64,000 nucleotides of DNA from Winogradskya consettensis. Lineage in GTDB: Bacteria > Actinomycetota > Actinomycetes > Mycobacteriales > Micromonosporaceae. This document shows, piece after piece, positions 1-8,749 of this stretch (position 1 is its first letter; each line of letters opens with the position of its first letter). The stretch is taken from the NCBI RefSeq assembly GCF_018332715.1, contig NZ_BOQP01000006.1, forward strand, positions 310,001-374,000, given 5' to 3'. Both the position numbers and the translations under genes were made by a program. The notes beneath the pieces were generated by a model that saw only the letters and a list, made by a program, of their open reading frames with translations, ran no database searches and was not told the DNA's origin.

Positions 1-83
1 CCCCAGCAGCACCATGCGATGAACGGTACGCCTGAGGAGCAACACTCGTTTTCCGCAGAACACCGGGGGGTACGTTGCGGCGC

Positions 84-1256
84 ATGGCGACTTCGGAGAG
101 TTCAGCAGGTGCGACGACCATCTCCGAGGAGATGCGGGGCGAGGCCGAGTCACAGGGTCTGCTGACCCTCGGCGTCGAGGAGGAATACCTGCTCGTCGAC
201 GCGGTGGAACCCCGCGCGGTCGAGGCCGTCGAGGAGGTTTTCGACCTCGTCCCCGACGACCTGCGCGAGTCGGTGCAGCACGAGTTCCAGCGCAGTCAGA
301 TCGAGACCGCGAGCCCGCCCCAGCTGGAGCTGAGCGGGCTCTACAACGCGTTGCAGCGCCAGCGCGCCGGCATCGCCTCAGCCGCGGAGGCAGCTGGAGT
401 CCGGCTCGTCGCGGTCGGTGCTGCCCCGGCCATCGGGCCGAACACACGCGTGGTCGACAAACCTCGCTACCACCGGATGCGCGAACGCTTCGGCGACCTC
501 GCCCCCGGCGCCGGGCTCTGCGGCATGCACGTGCACGTCAGCATCCCGGACTCCGAGACCGGCGTGCAGATCCTCAACCATCTGCGCCCCTGGCTGCCGA
601 TCTTCCAGGCCGCGACCGCGAACTCCCCGCTCGCCGGCGGCCACGACACCGGCTACTCGAGCTGGCGGTCGGTGATGTGGGAGCGCTGGCCCACCGTCGG
701 CCCGGCGCCCTACCTGCAGTCGTTCGAGCACTACGAGACGCTGGTCGCCGATCTCGAGGCGAGCGGCGCGATGCTCGACGAGGGCATGCTCTATTGGTAC
801 GCACGCCTCGCCGCCCGCTACCCCACCGTCGAGATCCGCATGGGCGACGTCTGCCCCTCCCTCGATGACACGGTGCTCCTCGCGGCCCTCGCACGGGCAC
901 TGGTGTCGACGCTGCTGAACGACGTACTCGACGGGAAGCCCGCGCCCGACGTGCCGCACCCGTTGCTGGTCGCGGCGCACTGGCGGGCGGCGAAGGACGG
1001 CCTGGAGGGTCTCAACATCGACATGGCGACCCGCGAACCAAGGCCCGCGTGGCGGCTCATGCGCCAGCTCTTCGATTACGTGCGCCCCGAGCTCGACCGC
1101 CACGGCGACCTGGAGATGGCGACGATCCTGATGGGCCGGCTGCGCTCGCACGGCACCGGCGCCGCCCGGCAGCGCGCGATCCTGTCCCAGCAGGGCACCG
1201 TCGCGGACGTCGTCGACTGGCTCGCCCGGACCACCGCCGGTGCGGCCCCGCGGTGA
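84..1256 (+). CDS. YbdK-type carboxylate-amine ligase (glutamate-cysteine ligase 2 family)
   Basis: A soluble ATP-dependent ligase of the GCS2/YbdK family, which in other bacteria joins glutamate (or a related acid) to cysteine or another amine. The family signature GVEEEYLLVD lies near residue 30. GMHVHVSIPD in the middle and RLAARYPTVEIRMGDVCPS toward the C-terminus match the metal- and substrate-binding blocks of the fold. About 390 residues is the normal length. The start is uncertain: ATG at 84 is chosen; TTG at 75, four bases after a GGGGGG run, and ATG at 132 are alternatives. The stop overlaps the GTG of the next flavoprotein gene, so the two are probably co-translated. Actinobacteria making mycothiol do not need glutathione, so the true substrate is open. 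Confidence 0.85.
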   Translation: MATSESSAGATTISEEMRGEAESQGLLTLGVEEEYLLVDAVEPRAVEAVEEVFDLVPDDLRESVQHEFQRSQIETASPPQLELSGLYNALQRQRAGIASAAEAAGVRLVAVGAAPAIGPNTRVVDKPRYHRMRERFGDLAPGAGLCGMHVHVSIPDSETGVQILNHLRPWLPIFQAATANSPLAGGHDTGYSSWRSVMWERWPTVGPAPYLQSFEHYETLVADLEASGAMLDEGMLYWYARLAARYPTVEIRMGDVCPSLDDTVLLAALARALVSTLLNDVLDGKPAPDVPHPLLVAAHWRAAKDGLEGLNIDMATREPRPAWRLMRQLFDYVRPELDRHGDLEMATILMGRLRSHGTGAARQRAILSQQGTVADVVDWLARTTAGAAPR

Positions 1257-2638
1257 AACTCGTCGTGATCGGCGCGGACGCCGCGGGGATGTCCGCCGCC
1301 TCGCAGGCCCGCAAACGCAGGACTCCGGACAAGCTGGAGATCGTGGCGTTCGAGCGGGGGAACTTCACGTCGTACTCCGCGTGCGGGATCCCCTACTGGA
1401 TCAGCGGGGTGGTGTCGGATCGCGACGCTCTCGTCGCGCGGACGCCGGCTGAGTTCGAGAAGGCCGGGGTGCGCGTACGGATGCGGCACGAGGTCGTGGC
1501 CATCGACCTGGACCGGCGCGAGGTGGTCGCCCGGGACCTGGAAGGTGGGGGCGAGATCCGCGAGGGCTTCGACGAGCTCATGTACGCCGCCGGCGCCGTC
1601 CCCGTCACGCCCGACTGGGCCCGCGTCGACGGTGGTGGCGTGTTCGGGGTCCAGACCCTCGACGACGGCAGCGCGATCAAGGTGTGGCTGGAGAGCGACC
1701 CGAAACCGCAGCGCGCGGTCGTGATCGGTGGCGGCTACATCGGCGTCGAGATGGCCGAGGCGATGATCAAGCACGGTCTCGACGTCACGCTGCTGGAGAA
1801 GTCGTCGCAGCCGATGTCCACGGTCGATCTCGATATGGGCGAGCGCGTCCGCGCGGCGATCGACGGCCTGGGGATCACGGTCCGCACCGGCGCGCACGTG
1901 CAGGGCATCGAGACTTCCCAGGGACGGGTACGAGCGGTGGTCACCGCGGACGGCACGGTTCCGGCCGACATCGTGGTGCTGGGTCTGGGCGTACGCCCGA
2001 ACACCGCCCTCGCCGTCGAGTCCGGCATCCCCGTCGGCGTGACCGGCGGTCTTCGCACCGACCTGCGGATGCGCGTGGTCGGACCGGAGGGCCACGTCGA
2101 GGGTCTCTGGGCCGCCGGGGACTGCGTGCAGACGACGCACCGGATCAGCGGCCAGCCGATGCACGCGCCGCTCGGCACCCACGCCAACAAGCAGGGGCGG
2201 GTCGCGGGCATCAACATCGGCGGCGGTTACGCCACGTTCCCCGGCGTGATCGGCACCGCGGTGACGAAGGTGTGCGACCTGGAGGTGGCGCGGACCGGGC
2301 TCAGCTCGAAGGAGGCGACCCGGGCCGGCTTCGAGTACGTCACGGCCACGGTGGAGTCGACCAGCCGGGCGGGGTACTACCCGGGTGCCGAGACGATGAC
2401 GGTCAAGATGATCGCGGAGCGGCGTACCGGGCGGTTGCTCGGCGCGCAGATCGTCGGTCGCGAAGAGGCCGCGAAGCGGATCGATGCGCTCGCGATCGCG
2501 GTCTGGAACGAGATGACGGTCGAGGAAATGACCGCCCTCGATCTGAGTTACGCACCGCCGTTTGCCCCGGTGTGGGATCCGGTTCTCATCGCAGCACGGA
2601 AAGCGACGGACGCCCTACTCGCCGCCGACCAGGGATAA
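1253..2638 (+). CDS. FAD-dependent pyridine nucleotide-disulfide oxidoreductase, CoA-disulfide-reductase-like
   Basis: A 461-residue flavoprotein of the CoA-disulfide reductase / NADH oxidase branch. An FAD-binding Rossmann start (VVIGADAAGMSAA) is at residues 3-15. The single redox cysteine sits in SYSACGIPYW near residue 43, matching the S-F-x-x-C-G-x-P motif of that branch rather than the two-Cys CxxxxC of classical reductases. The NAD(P)H site VVIGGGYIGVEMAE is mid-protein, and a GDCVQT segment precedes the C-terminal dimerisation domain. GTG at 1253 is taken as the start because it gives the canonical N-terminus and overlaps the previous stop (GTGA). Likely role: NAD(P)H-dependent reduction of a low-molecular-weight disulfide, persulfide or oxygen. 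Pairing with a thiol-type ligase suggests thiol metabolism, which is inference. Confidence 0.85.
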   Translation: MKLVVIGADAAGMSAASQARKRRTPDKLEIVAFERGNFTSYSACGIPYWISGVVSDRDALVARTPAEFEKAGVRVRMRHEVVAIDLDRREVVARDLEGGGEIREGFDELMYAAGAVPVTPDWARVDGGGVFGVQTLDDGSAIKVWLESDPKPQRAVVIGGGYIGVEMAEAMIKHGLDVTLLEKSSQPMSTVDLDMGERVRAAIDGLGITVRTGAHVQGIETSQGRVRAVVTADGTVPADIVVLGLGVRPNTALAVESGIPVGVTGGLRTDLRMRVVGPEGHVEGLWAAGDCVQTTHRISGQPMHAPLGTHANKQGRVAGINIGGGYATFPGVIGTAVTKVCDLEVARTGLSSKEATRAGFEYVTATVESTSRAGYYPGAETMTVKMIAERRTGRLLGAQIVGREEAAKRIDALAIAVWNEMTVEEMTALDLSYAPPFAPVWDPVLIAARKATDALLAADQG

Positions 2639-2708
2639 CTACCAAAGGTGAGCTTTAGGTCACGATTTCGGTATCGTCTTTGATCATGCGGCACGGTATC
2701 CATGACGA

Positions 2709-4211
2709 ATGCCGCCGCAACCCCCCAAACGTACGGCGACCGGAAACGCGCCGCGCCACGCGGCCGTTCCGGCCCCGCGCGCCCATGTCAGCGGCGCCCT
2801 TACCAGTGGCACCGGGGGCTTCCCCCACGTCGAAGTCCTGGAGGGTGAGACCACCCTCGGCCGCCACCGCCGCCCGGAGTCGCTAGCCGACCCGACCACC
2901 CTGCGACCCGCACCGACGCAACGCGTCGCGGGCGGTCGCCGCACGTCCCTGGACCTGACGCCCCGGTCCACCACCGGCACGCCCCGCCTTTCCACCGGCC
3001 AACTTCCCACCGGCCCACTTCCCACCGGCCCACTTCCCACCGGCCGGTCTTCCACCGGCCCGAAGAACCGCGCACCCCGCGGCCGCCACTACAAACCGGC
3101 CGAGGAACGCGCCATCACGGTGCGCCCACTGGCAGTGACGCGCTCCGGGTCCGGGCCCGCCATCGGCTCCCACCGCGCACCCGGCACGCTGCCCATCGAG
3201 TCCTGGTTGCTCATCGGCCGGCACCGGCAGCAGGCCCTGCTCGCCGCCCTGGTCGCGGTCGGCATCATGCTGATCGTCTTCCCGATGCAGCAGCGCGACA
3301 CGGACACCCAGGTCGACACGATCACCGCCGGCCAGGCCGTCACCACGACCGCCAAGCCGAAACCGGCCGTCTCGTCCTCGGCGCCGCGAGGTGCGGCACC
3401 GGCCGCAGCCCAGCCGGCAACCTCGGAGGCGGCGGCCCCGGCTCCGTCGGCACCCCCCGGATCCGCCCCCGCGGCCGCTGTCCCTTCCGCGCGGCCGGCT
3501 TCCGCGCCGCCGACCGTCACGCCGGCGATCCTGGTCCCGGCCGGCACCGGCCCCGGCCAGTCCCTGCGCACCACCGGCACCGACACGGTGGCGCTGACCT
3601 TCGACGACGGTCCAGACCCGGTCCAGACCCCGAAAATCCTCGCCCTGCTCGACAAATACCGGGTCAAGGCCACGTTCTGCCTGGTCGGCTCGCAGGTTGC
3701 CCGGCACCCCGAGATCGTCCGCGACATCGTCGCCGCCGGTCACACCCTGTGCAACCACACCTGGGACCACAGCCTGACCATCGGCAAGCAGAAACCGGCC
3801 GCGATCCAGAAGGATCTGCTCCGCACCAACGAGGCCATCCGCGCCGCGGTTCCCGGCGCGGAAATTCCGTTCTTCCGGGCCCCGGGCGGCAACTTCAGCG
3901 ACACCCTCGTCCAGACGGCCTACACCGACGGAATGGTCTCGCTCTACTGGCAGGTCGACCCGAGCGACTGGGACCATCCCGACAAGGAATCGGTCACCCA
4001 GCACATCTCCAAGGTCACCAAGAACATCCAGGAGAACACGAAGCCCGGCTCGATCATCCTGTCCCACGACTTCAACCAGCCGGACACGATCAAGGCCTAC
4101 GAAACCCTGGTCCCCTGGCTTCAGGAACGCTTCACCCTGGGCCTGCCGACAATCCCGCCGGTCGCTTCGGCTCCGGCCACGTCGCCGTCGGCCTCAGCAC
4201 CGCCGCTCTAA
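2709..4211 (+). CDS. membrane-anchored polysaccharide deacetylase (NodB/CE4 family)
   Basis: A 500-residue protein with a long Pro/Thr/Arg-rich cytoplasmic N-terminus (1-175), one membrane segment (about 177-193, LLAALVAVGIMLIVF), an Ala/Pro-rich extracellular linker (210-290) and a C-terminal NodB domain. CE4 motifs are complete: TFDDGPDP (D299-D300), H350-T-W-D-H354 for metal binding, R390-A-P-G-G, and LSHD (H453). It should remove N-acetyl groups from peptidoglycan or another cell-surface glycan outside the membrane. The N-terminal tail holds a (L)PTGPLPTG repeat (about 95-118) encoded by 15-bp DNA repeats near 2990-3060. The last bases overlap the convergent DNA glycosylase gene by 4 nt. 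Confidence 0.88.
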   Translation: MPPQPPKRTATGNAPRHAAVPAPRAHVSGALTSGTGGFPHVEVLEGETTLGRHRRPESLADPTTLRPAPTQRVAGGRRTSLDLTPRSTTGTPRLSTGQLPTGPLPTGPLPTGRSSTGPKNRAPRGRHYKPAEERAITVRPLAVTRSGSGPAIGSHRAPGTLPIESWLLIGRHRQQALLAALVAVGIMLIVFPMQQRDTDTQVDTITAGQAVTTTAKPKPAVSSSAPRGAAPAAAQPATSEAAAPAPSAPPGSAPAAAVPSARPASAPPTVTPAILVPAGTGPGQSLRTTGTDTVALTFDDGPDPVQTPKILALLDKYRVKATFCLVGSQVARHPEIVRDIVAAGHTLCNHTWDHSLTIGKQKPAAIQKDLLRTNEAIRAAVPGAEIPFFRAPGGNFSDTLVQTAYTDGMVSLYWQVDPSDWDHPDKESVTQHISKVTKNIQENTKPGSIILSHDFNQPDTIKAYETLVPWLQERFTLGLPTIPPVASAPATSPSASAPPL

Positions 4212-5029
4212 CGACCCTTCCGGACTTTTTGGCAGGTCGCACACCAGTAAAGGTTGCGGCCTGCCATTTCTTTTCGCAGGATCGGCGACTCGCAGACCAG
4301 GCAGGGCTGCCCCGGTCGCCGATACACATAGACCTCACCACCGTGCCGGTCGACGCGCGGAGCCCGCCGCATGGTCTCCGGAGTATGTGCGGTGTGGACG
4401 GTGTCGATCCGCCCCCGCACGACCCCCTCCTTCATCAGGGCCCGCAGGTCGTCCCAGATGTCCACCCACTGCGCCGCGTCGATCGCCCGCGCCGGCGTGG
4501 TCGGCGCCAGCCCCGCCCGGAACAACACCTCAGTCGCATAGATCAGCCCGCACCCGGCCACAACGGTCTGGTCGAGCAGCAGCGCAAAAAGGGCCTTGGA
4601 AGACGACCCCACCTTTCGGTACGCCGTGAGCGCATCAGCGTCATCCCGAAGCGGATCCTGCCCCAACCGCAGCCGGACAGCGTCGACCTCCACCGGCGAA
4701 AGCACCTCGCAAGCGGTCGGCCCCCGTAACTCCAGCCAATGCGCATCCCCGCTCATCCGCATCCGCAACTGCCCCACGGGCGCCGGAGCGGGCAGTTCCC
4801 CATCGGCGAACTTGCCATAGAGTCCGAGATGGATATGCAGGCTCAACTCACCCGCAAAATGGTGAAACAAATGCTTCCCATAAGCCTCGGTATCTTCCAG
4901 CCGGCGCCCGCTGATCAACGTGGCCCCATCGGCGAACCGCCCCTGCGGACTGTCGACATCCACAATCTGCCCGGCGAACAACTCCCGATGACGAGCCGCA
5001 AGCCGATGAATCGTATGTCCCTCTGGCAC
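4208..5029 (-). CDS. nei: Fpg/Nei-family DNA glycosylase/AP lyase (Nei1-like)
   Basis: A base-excision repair glycosylase of 273 residues. Translation from GTG at 5029 gives (V/M)PEGHTIHRLA, placing the catalytic Pro at residue 2 and Glu at residue 3; upstream ATG at 5062 would bury them and is rejected. The start closely resembles mycobacterial Nei1 (Rv2464c). The helix-two-turn-helix region is mid to C-terminal. A C-terminal zinc finger is complete: CLVC at the front and CATC behind it, followed by QKVRKG. Expected action: excise oxidised pyrimidines and cleave the abasic strand by beta/delta elimination. It is convergent with the polysaccharide deacetylase (stop codons overlap). Confidence 0.88.
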   Translation of the reverse strand: MPEGHTIHRLAARHRELFAGQIVDVDSPQGRFADGATLISGRRLEDTEAYGKHLFHHFAGELSLHIHLGLYGKFADGELPAPAPVGQLRMRMSGDAHWLELRGPTACEVLSPVEVDAVRLRLGQDPLRDDADALTAYRKVGSSSKALFALLLDQTVVAGCGLIYATEVLFRAGLAPTTPARAIDAAQWVDIWDDLRALMKEGVVRGRIDTVHTAHTPETMRRAPRVDRHGGEVYVYRRPGQPCLVCESPILRKEMAGRNLYWCATCQKVRKGR

Positions 5030-5064
5030 AACACCAGACGTTAGCGCGGGGATCCCGCACACGA

Positions 5065-5106
5065 CGAAGGGGCGAGGACCACAACACTGGGGTCCTCACC
5101 CCTTCG
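5065..5106 (-). terminator. intrinsic terminator-like hairpin after the lipoprotein gene
   Basis: CGAAGGGG-C-GAGGACC pairs with GGTCCTC-A-CCCCTTCG around a 10-nt loop (15 pairs, one mismatch). It lies just beyond the stop of the lipoprotein gene read on the minus strand and just before the nei start. Confidence 0.7.
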
Positions 5107-5153
5107 TAATACAGGCGGCATCGGTGTGGATGCGCCTTGTCCATCAGCCCAGG

Positions 5154-5978
5154 TCAGCTACCGAGGCTGGAGTACAGGCTGTCCGGGGCCTCGGTGATCT
5201 CGGTCGCGGCCGGGCGCTTGGCGTCGACCTCGGTGCCGTAGTCGGTGTAGAGAACCTCAAGAGGCTGGGCCTGCTGGCCGCCGACGGCCGGGAGCTGGAT
5301 CGTCAGCGCCGAGAGACGGCCCTGGTCGTCGAGACCCGCGGTGAACGGCACGTTCTGGGCCTGGCTACCCCAGGCGGTGATCATCTTCTGGTCGACACCG
5401 GCGACGCCCGCGGCCTTGGTCAGGTCGAGCGTGCCCGCAAAGCTGCCGGACCCGGTCTGGCGCACGTCGGTCGTCGAGGTCAGCAGCTGCGAGGTGTTGG
5501 CCGGGTCGATCTGCCCGGGCCGAAGACCGATGTTGGCGCCCTCGGGCAGCCGCGACACGTCGAGGTGGGTCCACGTGCCGGCCTTCGTCACACCCGGCAC
5601 CTGCACGTAGAGATCCTTGTCGACCAGAAGCGTCTTGACCTCGATCTGCGTGTTGGGCCCGGTAGCCGTCAGCGTGGCCGTGCCCACCCCGTTGGGCGAG
5701 TCCAGCAGCCCGTCGACCTTGAAGCCCGAACCGGACGTCATGGTCAGCTTGAAGCTGCTCGTCCCGAGCTTCGCGGTGGCCGCGGCGAGCGCAGCGGCAG
5801 CCGCGGGATCAGCGGCACCGGCACTCGCGGACGCACCAGGCACCCCTGCCGAAGCGGTGGCTCCCGCCGAAGCGCCGGCCCCGGGCGTCGTGCTGCCGTC
5901 GGCGGAACAACCGCCCGCCGCAAACGCAACCGCGGCCATCGAAGCAAGCCCGAGCCCAGCCAGTCGTGGCGTCCGCAT
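5154..5978 (-). CDS. LppX/LprG-family-like lipoprotein (paralogue 1)
   Basis: A 274-residue predicted lipoprotein. The N-terminus is a signal peptide (RLAGLGLASMAAVAFAAGGC) with a lipobox ending at a cysteine near residue 24, followed by an Ala/Gly/Ser-rich spacer. The body has the pattern of LppX_LprAFG-type proteins: SSFKLTMTSG near the start, GTWTHLDVSRL in the middle, GSFAGTLDLTKAAG, and PFTAGLDDQGRLSALTIQLP. Those proteins have a hydrophobic pocket and carry lipids or lipoglycans outside the membrane. It is a clear paralogue of the next gene (shared TWTHLDVSRL / PWMHIDATKL and GTLDLTK blocks). Hairpins follow each copy, so they probably form separate transcripts. Substrate unknown. Confidence 0.8.
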   Translation of the reverse strand: MRTPRLAGLGLASMAAVAFAAGGCSADGSTTPGAGASAGATASAGVPGASASAGAADPAAAAALAAATAKLGTSSFKLTMTSGSGFKVDGLLDSPNGVGTATLTATGPNTQIEVKTLLVDKDLYVQVPGVTKAGTWTHLDVSRLPEGANIGLRPGQIDPANTSQLLTSTTDVRQTGSGSFAGTLDLTKAAGVAGVDQKMITAWGSQAQNVPFTAGLDDQGRLSALTIQLPAVGGQQAQPLEVLYTDYGTEVDAKRPAATEITEAPDSLYSSLGS

Positions 5979-6251
5979 GTCGGTCCTTCCCTGCCAGCCG
6001 TCCGCCGGAATGGCAACGGTTCACCCCAGGAATGCCCGATCTCATCGATCCGCAAACAGCGCCCACATCGGACACTCATTCCCACCCGCCGTAGTCGACT
6101 CCTCACCACATCGGGCGGCCCAAGTCTTCCAATAGGTGCTGAATGGCAAAACCCCGCAGGAAAAGCGGATTGGCCGCGCAACGCAGAACAATCCGCCAGA
6201 GCGACCACCCCTATGCCCAAGCCGCTCCCACCCAGCGCAACACGCCGGCAC

Positions 6252-6368
6252 GCTGGCACGGGCTCAGGGCCCGGCGGCACGCCGACACGGGCTCACGGCC
6301 TGACGGCCGGCCGACACGGGCTCACGGCCTGACGGCCTGCCCACGCCGGCCCACGCCGGCCCACGCCG
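6252..6368. repeat. 29-bp and 10-bp tandem repeats
   Basis: Three 29-bp units (6252-6280 degenerate; 6281-6309 and 6310-6338 differing only in the last base) with core GACACGGGCTCACGGCCTGA are followed by three exact 10-bp units GCCCACGCCG (6339-6368). Non-coding minisatellite between two genes. Confidence 0.85.
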
Positions 6369-6384
6369 CGAGGGTGGCACCCAC

Positions 6385-6412
6385 TCCCCTGCCCATCGGA
6401 TGCGGCAGGGGA
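6385..6412 (-). terminator. hairpin after lipoprotein paralogue 2
   Basis: Perfect 9-bp inverted repeat TCCCCTGCC / GGCAGGGGA with a 10-nt loop, 13 bases past the stop of the minus-strand lipoprotein gene. Confidence 0.6.
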
Positions 6413-6424
6413 ATGGGGTGGTGG

Positions 6425-7234
6425 TCAGGCGTTCAGGATGCCGGAGAGCGAGCTCGGCATTTCCTGGACCTGGGCCGCGGACGGGGCCTCGACGGAGACC
6501 TTGGTGCCGAAGTCGTGGTACTTCGTGGTCATTTTGCCGGCGCCGGAGCCGAGACTGCTCATGTCGCCCGTGAGCTCGGTGAGGCGGCCCTCGCTGTCCT
6601 TCGTCGCGGTGAAGGGGAGCTTGGTGGCCTTGTCGCCGAGGGCCTCCATGCCCTTGCTGTAGCGCGGGGACTTGGTCAGGTCGAGGGTGCCCTTGAAGCC
6701 GGTGTCGCCGACCCGCTCGACCTGGGTGACGGCGTCGAGGAGGGCCTTGGTGCCGGCCGGGTCCTCCTTGGAGTTGAAGTTGAAGCTGTTGCCCTCACCG
6801 AGCTTGGTGGCGTCGATGTGCATCCAGGGCTTGCTGCTGTCGGCGCCCAGGGTCTTGCCGAGGTTGCCGTCGATCTTCATGTAGATGTCGTTGCCGATCT
6901 TGCGCATGACCATCTTGGAGTCCGAGCTGAGCGCGCCCATGTTGATGGTGGTCTCGGCGTCGCCGGTGCGGCCGTCGGCCACGCCGGTCATGCTCATCGC
7001 GCCGGACATGTCCATGTCGATCTTCATGGTGTCGGTGCTGAGCTTCTTGGCGGCGGCGGCCAGGTCGAGCTCGGGGGTGAGCTGCTCGGCCGCTGCCTCC
7101 TTGCCCGTGACGCTGGTACCTGTGCTGCCGGTGGACGTGGCGCTCTCGGGACCGCAGCCGGCCAGACCGAGTGAGGCCGTGCCCAGTGCGGCGACCAGAG
7201 CCAGGCCTGCGATGACCGGCCGTCGATTCCTCAT
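6425..7234 (-). CDS. LppX/LprG-family-like lipoprotein (paralogue 2)
   Basis: A 269-residue predicted lipoprotein, paralogue of the gene at 5154-5978. The signal peptide MRNRRPVIAGLALVAALG... ends in a lipobox (GLAGC) with the lipidated cysteine near residue 27. A Thr/Ser-rich spacer precedes a LppX_LprAFG-like body with KIDMDMSGAMSMTG, KPWMHIDATKL, FKGTLDLTKSP and LPFTATKDSEGRLTEL. Expected location: outer face of the membrane, carrying or transferring a lipid-like molecule. The ATG at 7234 has GGGGAGGATCTCC just upstream. The two copies are about as long as each other but clearly diverged, so the duplication is not recent. Confidence 0.8.
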   Translation of the reverse strand: MRNRRPVIAGLALVAALGTASLGLAGCGPESATSTGSTGTSVTGKEAAAEQLTPELDLAAAAKKLSTDTMKIDMDMSGAMSMTGVADGRTGDAETTINMGALSSDSKMVMRKIGNDIYMKIDGNLGKTLGADSSKPWMHIDATKLGEGNSFNFNSKEDPAGTKALLDAVTQVERVGDTGFKGTLDLTKSPRYSKGMEALGDKATKLPFTATKDSEGRLTELTGDMSSLGSGAGKMTTKYHDFGTKVSVEAPSAAQVQEMPSSLSGILNA

Positions 7235-7530
7235 GGAGATCCTCCCCGTTGTCCTCTATGTCGGCGCCCACCGTAGCGAAGCCCTGCGACATTTTCGGCC
7301 CCGTTTCATCGACCGCCACCACCTTCGAAACCGATCTATGCCCTGGTGGCACCGCCTTGGTGCCAATGCTGGTGGTGTTCTGCTTCACTCGATCGGTGGG
7401 CGCGATGGTCACGGAAGGCTACGGGCGGTTACGAAGAGGCGAAGTTATCCACACCGGGTTGGCAGGCGGGGCGGCCCAGACGGCATGATTGCCCGGTCAG
7501 CCGCACACGCGTACCAACCGGGAGGCCACC

Positions 7531-8673
7531 TTGAGATTTGAGGTCAGCAAGGTCCTCGACGCCATCGAGGGCCGTCTCACCACGGACCCCGCCCTCGCCC
7601 GCGCCGTGATCGACCTGTCCGAGATCGTGCGCTATGCCGATCTCGACGGTGGTCGCCCGGCCAGCTTGCTCCGGCTCGGCCTGGTCATTGACGCCCTCGG
7701 CCGCCATGTCGCCGAGGAGAACGTCCCGGTCTACGCCGTGGTGCCGCGCGGCCTGCTCTCCGACGCCGACCTCACCTCCAACGAGCGCATGGTCGTCCGC
7801 CGCTGGGCGGACGACGGCGTGGTGGAGGTCGTGCCGCAGCTCGACGACCGGGTGCTGGAGGTGGCCGAGCTGCTCGGGCTGCCGGTCCTCACGCGCACCC
7901 GGGCCGAGCAGTTCCGCGATCGCCGCCCCTGGGTCGAGGATCCGGGCCGGCTGCTCGCCGCCGTTCCCGGCGCGGGTGGTCCGGTGCTGGTCGCGCGGGT
8001 CGGGCGCGGTGAGATCCCGGCGGTCGCCGAGCCGTCCCCGATGGGCCGCAAGCTGCTCTCCCGGGTGTGGGGCTGCCCCGACACCAACTGTGGCGCCTAC
8101 GGCCAGGGCGGCGACCCCGACAGCCCCTTCGCCGATATGCGCAAGACGACCAGCCCGGTCTCCCAGCCGCCGCCGTCGCTGCGGGCGGGCGTGCCGACCT
8201 GCCCCAGGCACGGGGCACGGTTGCGCGACGCGGGTCCGCGCCCGGCTGTCGAGGTGCTCTCGGTGCGCATCGACGGCGTGGTCCGTAAACGCTTCGTGGT
8301 CTCGACCGAGACTCCGGTGGTGGTCGGTCGCGCTCCCGAGGGCGGCGTGATGCTCGGCCAGTGGCTGACCGATGACGCGCGTAAGTGGATCAGCCGGGGG
8401 CATGTCCGGTTCGCGCTGCGCAGCGGCGAGCTGAGCGCCCAGGACGTGAGCACCAACGGCACGGGGATCCGGCCCAACGGTTCACTGGAGGACGACGACC
8501 GGATCACTCTCGGCCGCGACGAGATGCGGGCTCTGGGTCCCAACGACATGGTCGAGCTGTATGCGCAGGTGCACGTGGGCCGGGCCAAGCTGTGGAACAA
8601 CGGCGGCGTCACCCAGCCCCACTCGGTGATGGGCGAGGCGCCGACCATGGCGATGCGGAAGTTTAACCCGTAG
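7531..8673 (+). CDS. PIN/NYN-like domain + zinc-binding segment + FHA domain protein
   Basis: A 380-residue three-part protein. TTG at 7531 is the start, with GGAGG at 7521-7525. Residues about 20-135 resemble a PIN/NYN (Zc3h12a-like) nuclease fold: VIDLSEIV (D27), alternating hydrophobic strands, DDRVLEVAELLGLPVLT (D105-D106-R107) and FRDRRPW (128-134). Residues 182-227 hold CPDTNC and CPRHG, a likely zinc site. Residues 250-360 are an FHA domain with VVVGRAPE (VGR at 265-267), SRGHVRF (288-294) and STNGT (307-311), which binds phosphothreonine peptides. It may therefore be an RNA-acting enzyme recruited or gated by Ser/Thr kinase signalling; this is inference, and the GSN part of the nuclease motif is not conserved. 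Monocistronic, with a terminator behind it. Confidence 0.7.
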   Translation: MRFEVSKVLDAIEGRLTTDPALARAVIDLSEIVRYADLDGGRPASLLRLGLVIDALGRHVAEENVPVYAVVPRGLLSDADLTSNERMVVRRWADDGVVEVVPQLDDRVLEVAELLGLPVLTRTRAEQFRDRRPWVEDPGRLLAAVPGAGGPVLVARVGRGEIPAVAEPSPMGRKLLSRVWGCPDTNCGAYGQGGDPDSPFADMRKTTSPVSQPPPSLRAGVPTCPRHGARLRDAGPRPAVEVLSVRIDGVVRKRFVVSTETPVVVGRAPEGGVMLGQWLTDDARKWISRGHVRFALRSGELSAQDVSTNGTGIRPNGSLEDDDRITLGRDEMRALGPNDMVELYAQVHVGRAKLWNNGGVTQPHSVMGEAPTMAMRKFNP

Positions 8674-8690
8674 GAGACCTGGGACGAAGC

Positions 8691-8718
8691 AGGCTCCCGA
8701 GCAGATGCCCGGGAGCCT
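8691..8718. terminator. bidirectional terminator hairpin
   Basis: Perfect 9-bp stem AGGCTCCCG / CGGGAGCCT with a 10-nt loop, between the convergent FHA and rocD genes, followed by TGTTCA on the plus strand. Confidence 0.75.
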
Positions 8719-8749
8719 GTTCACAACCCCATGGTGTTCGTGACCGCTG

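Larger units (their letters stand above)
5979..6424. other. gap between the two lipoprotein genes
   Basis: This 446-bp gap holds the promoter region of the downstream lipoprotein (5979 to about 6230, moderately AT-richer, no convincing boxes picked out), then a tandem-repeat patch and the terminator hairpin of the upstream lipoprotein. No gene is supported in it. Confidence 0.6.

Noticed and set aside
7445..7453. DnaA-box-like TTATCCACA here, at 33769 and as TGTGGATAA at 39555
   Set aside because: Perfect 9-mers but isolated, single copies 6-26 kb apart without dnaA, dnaN or an AT-rich unwinding region; no origin.
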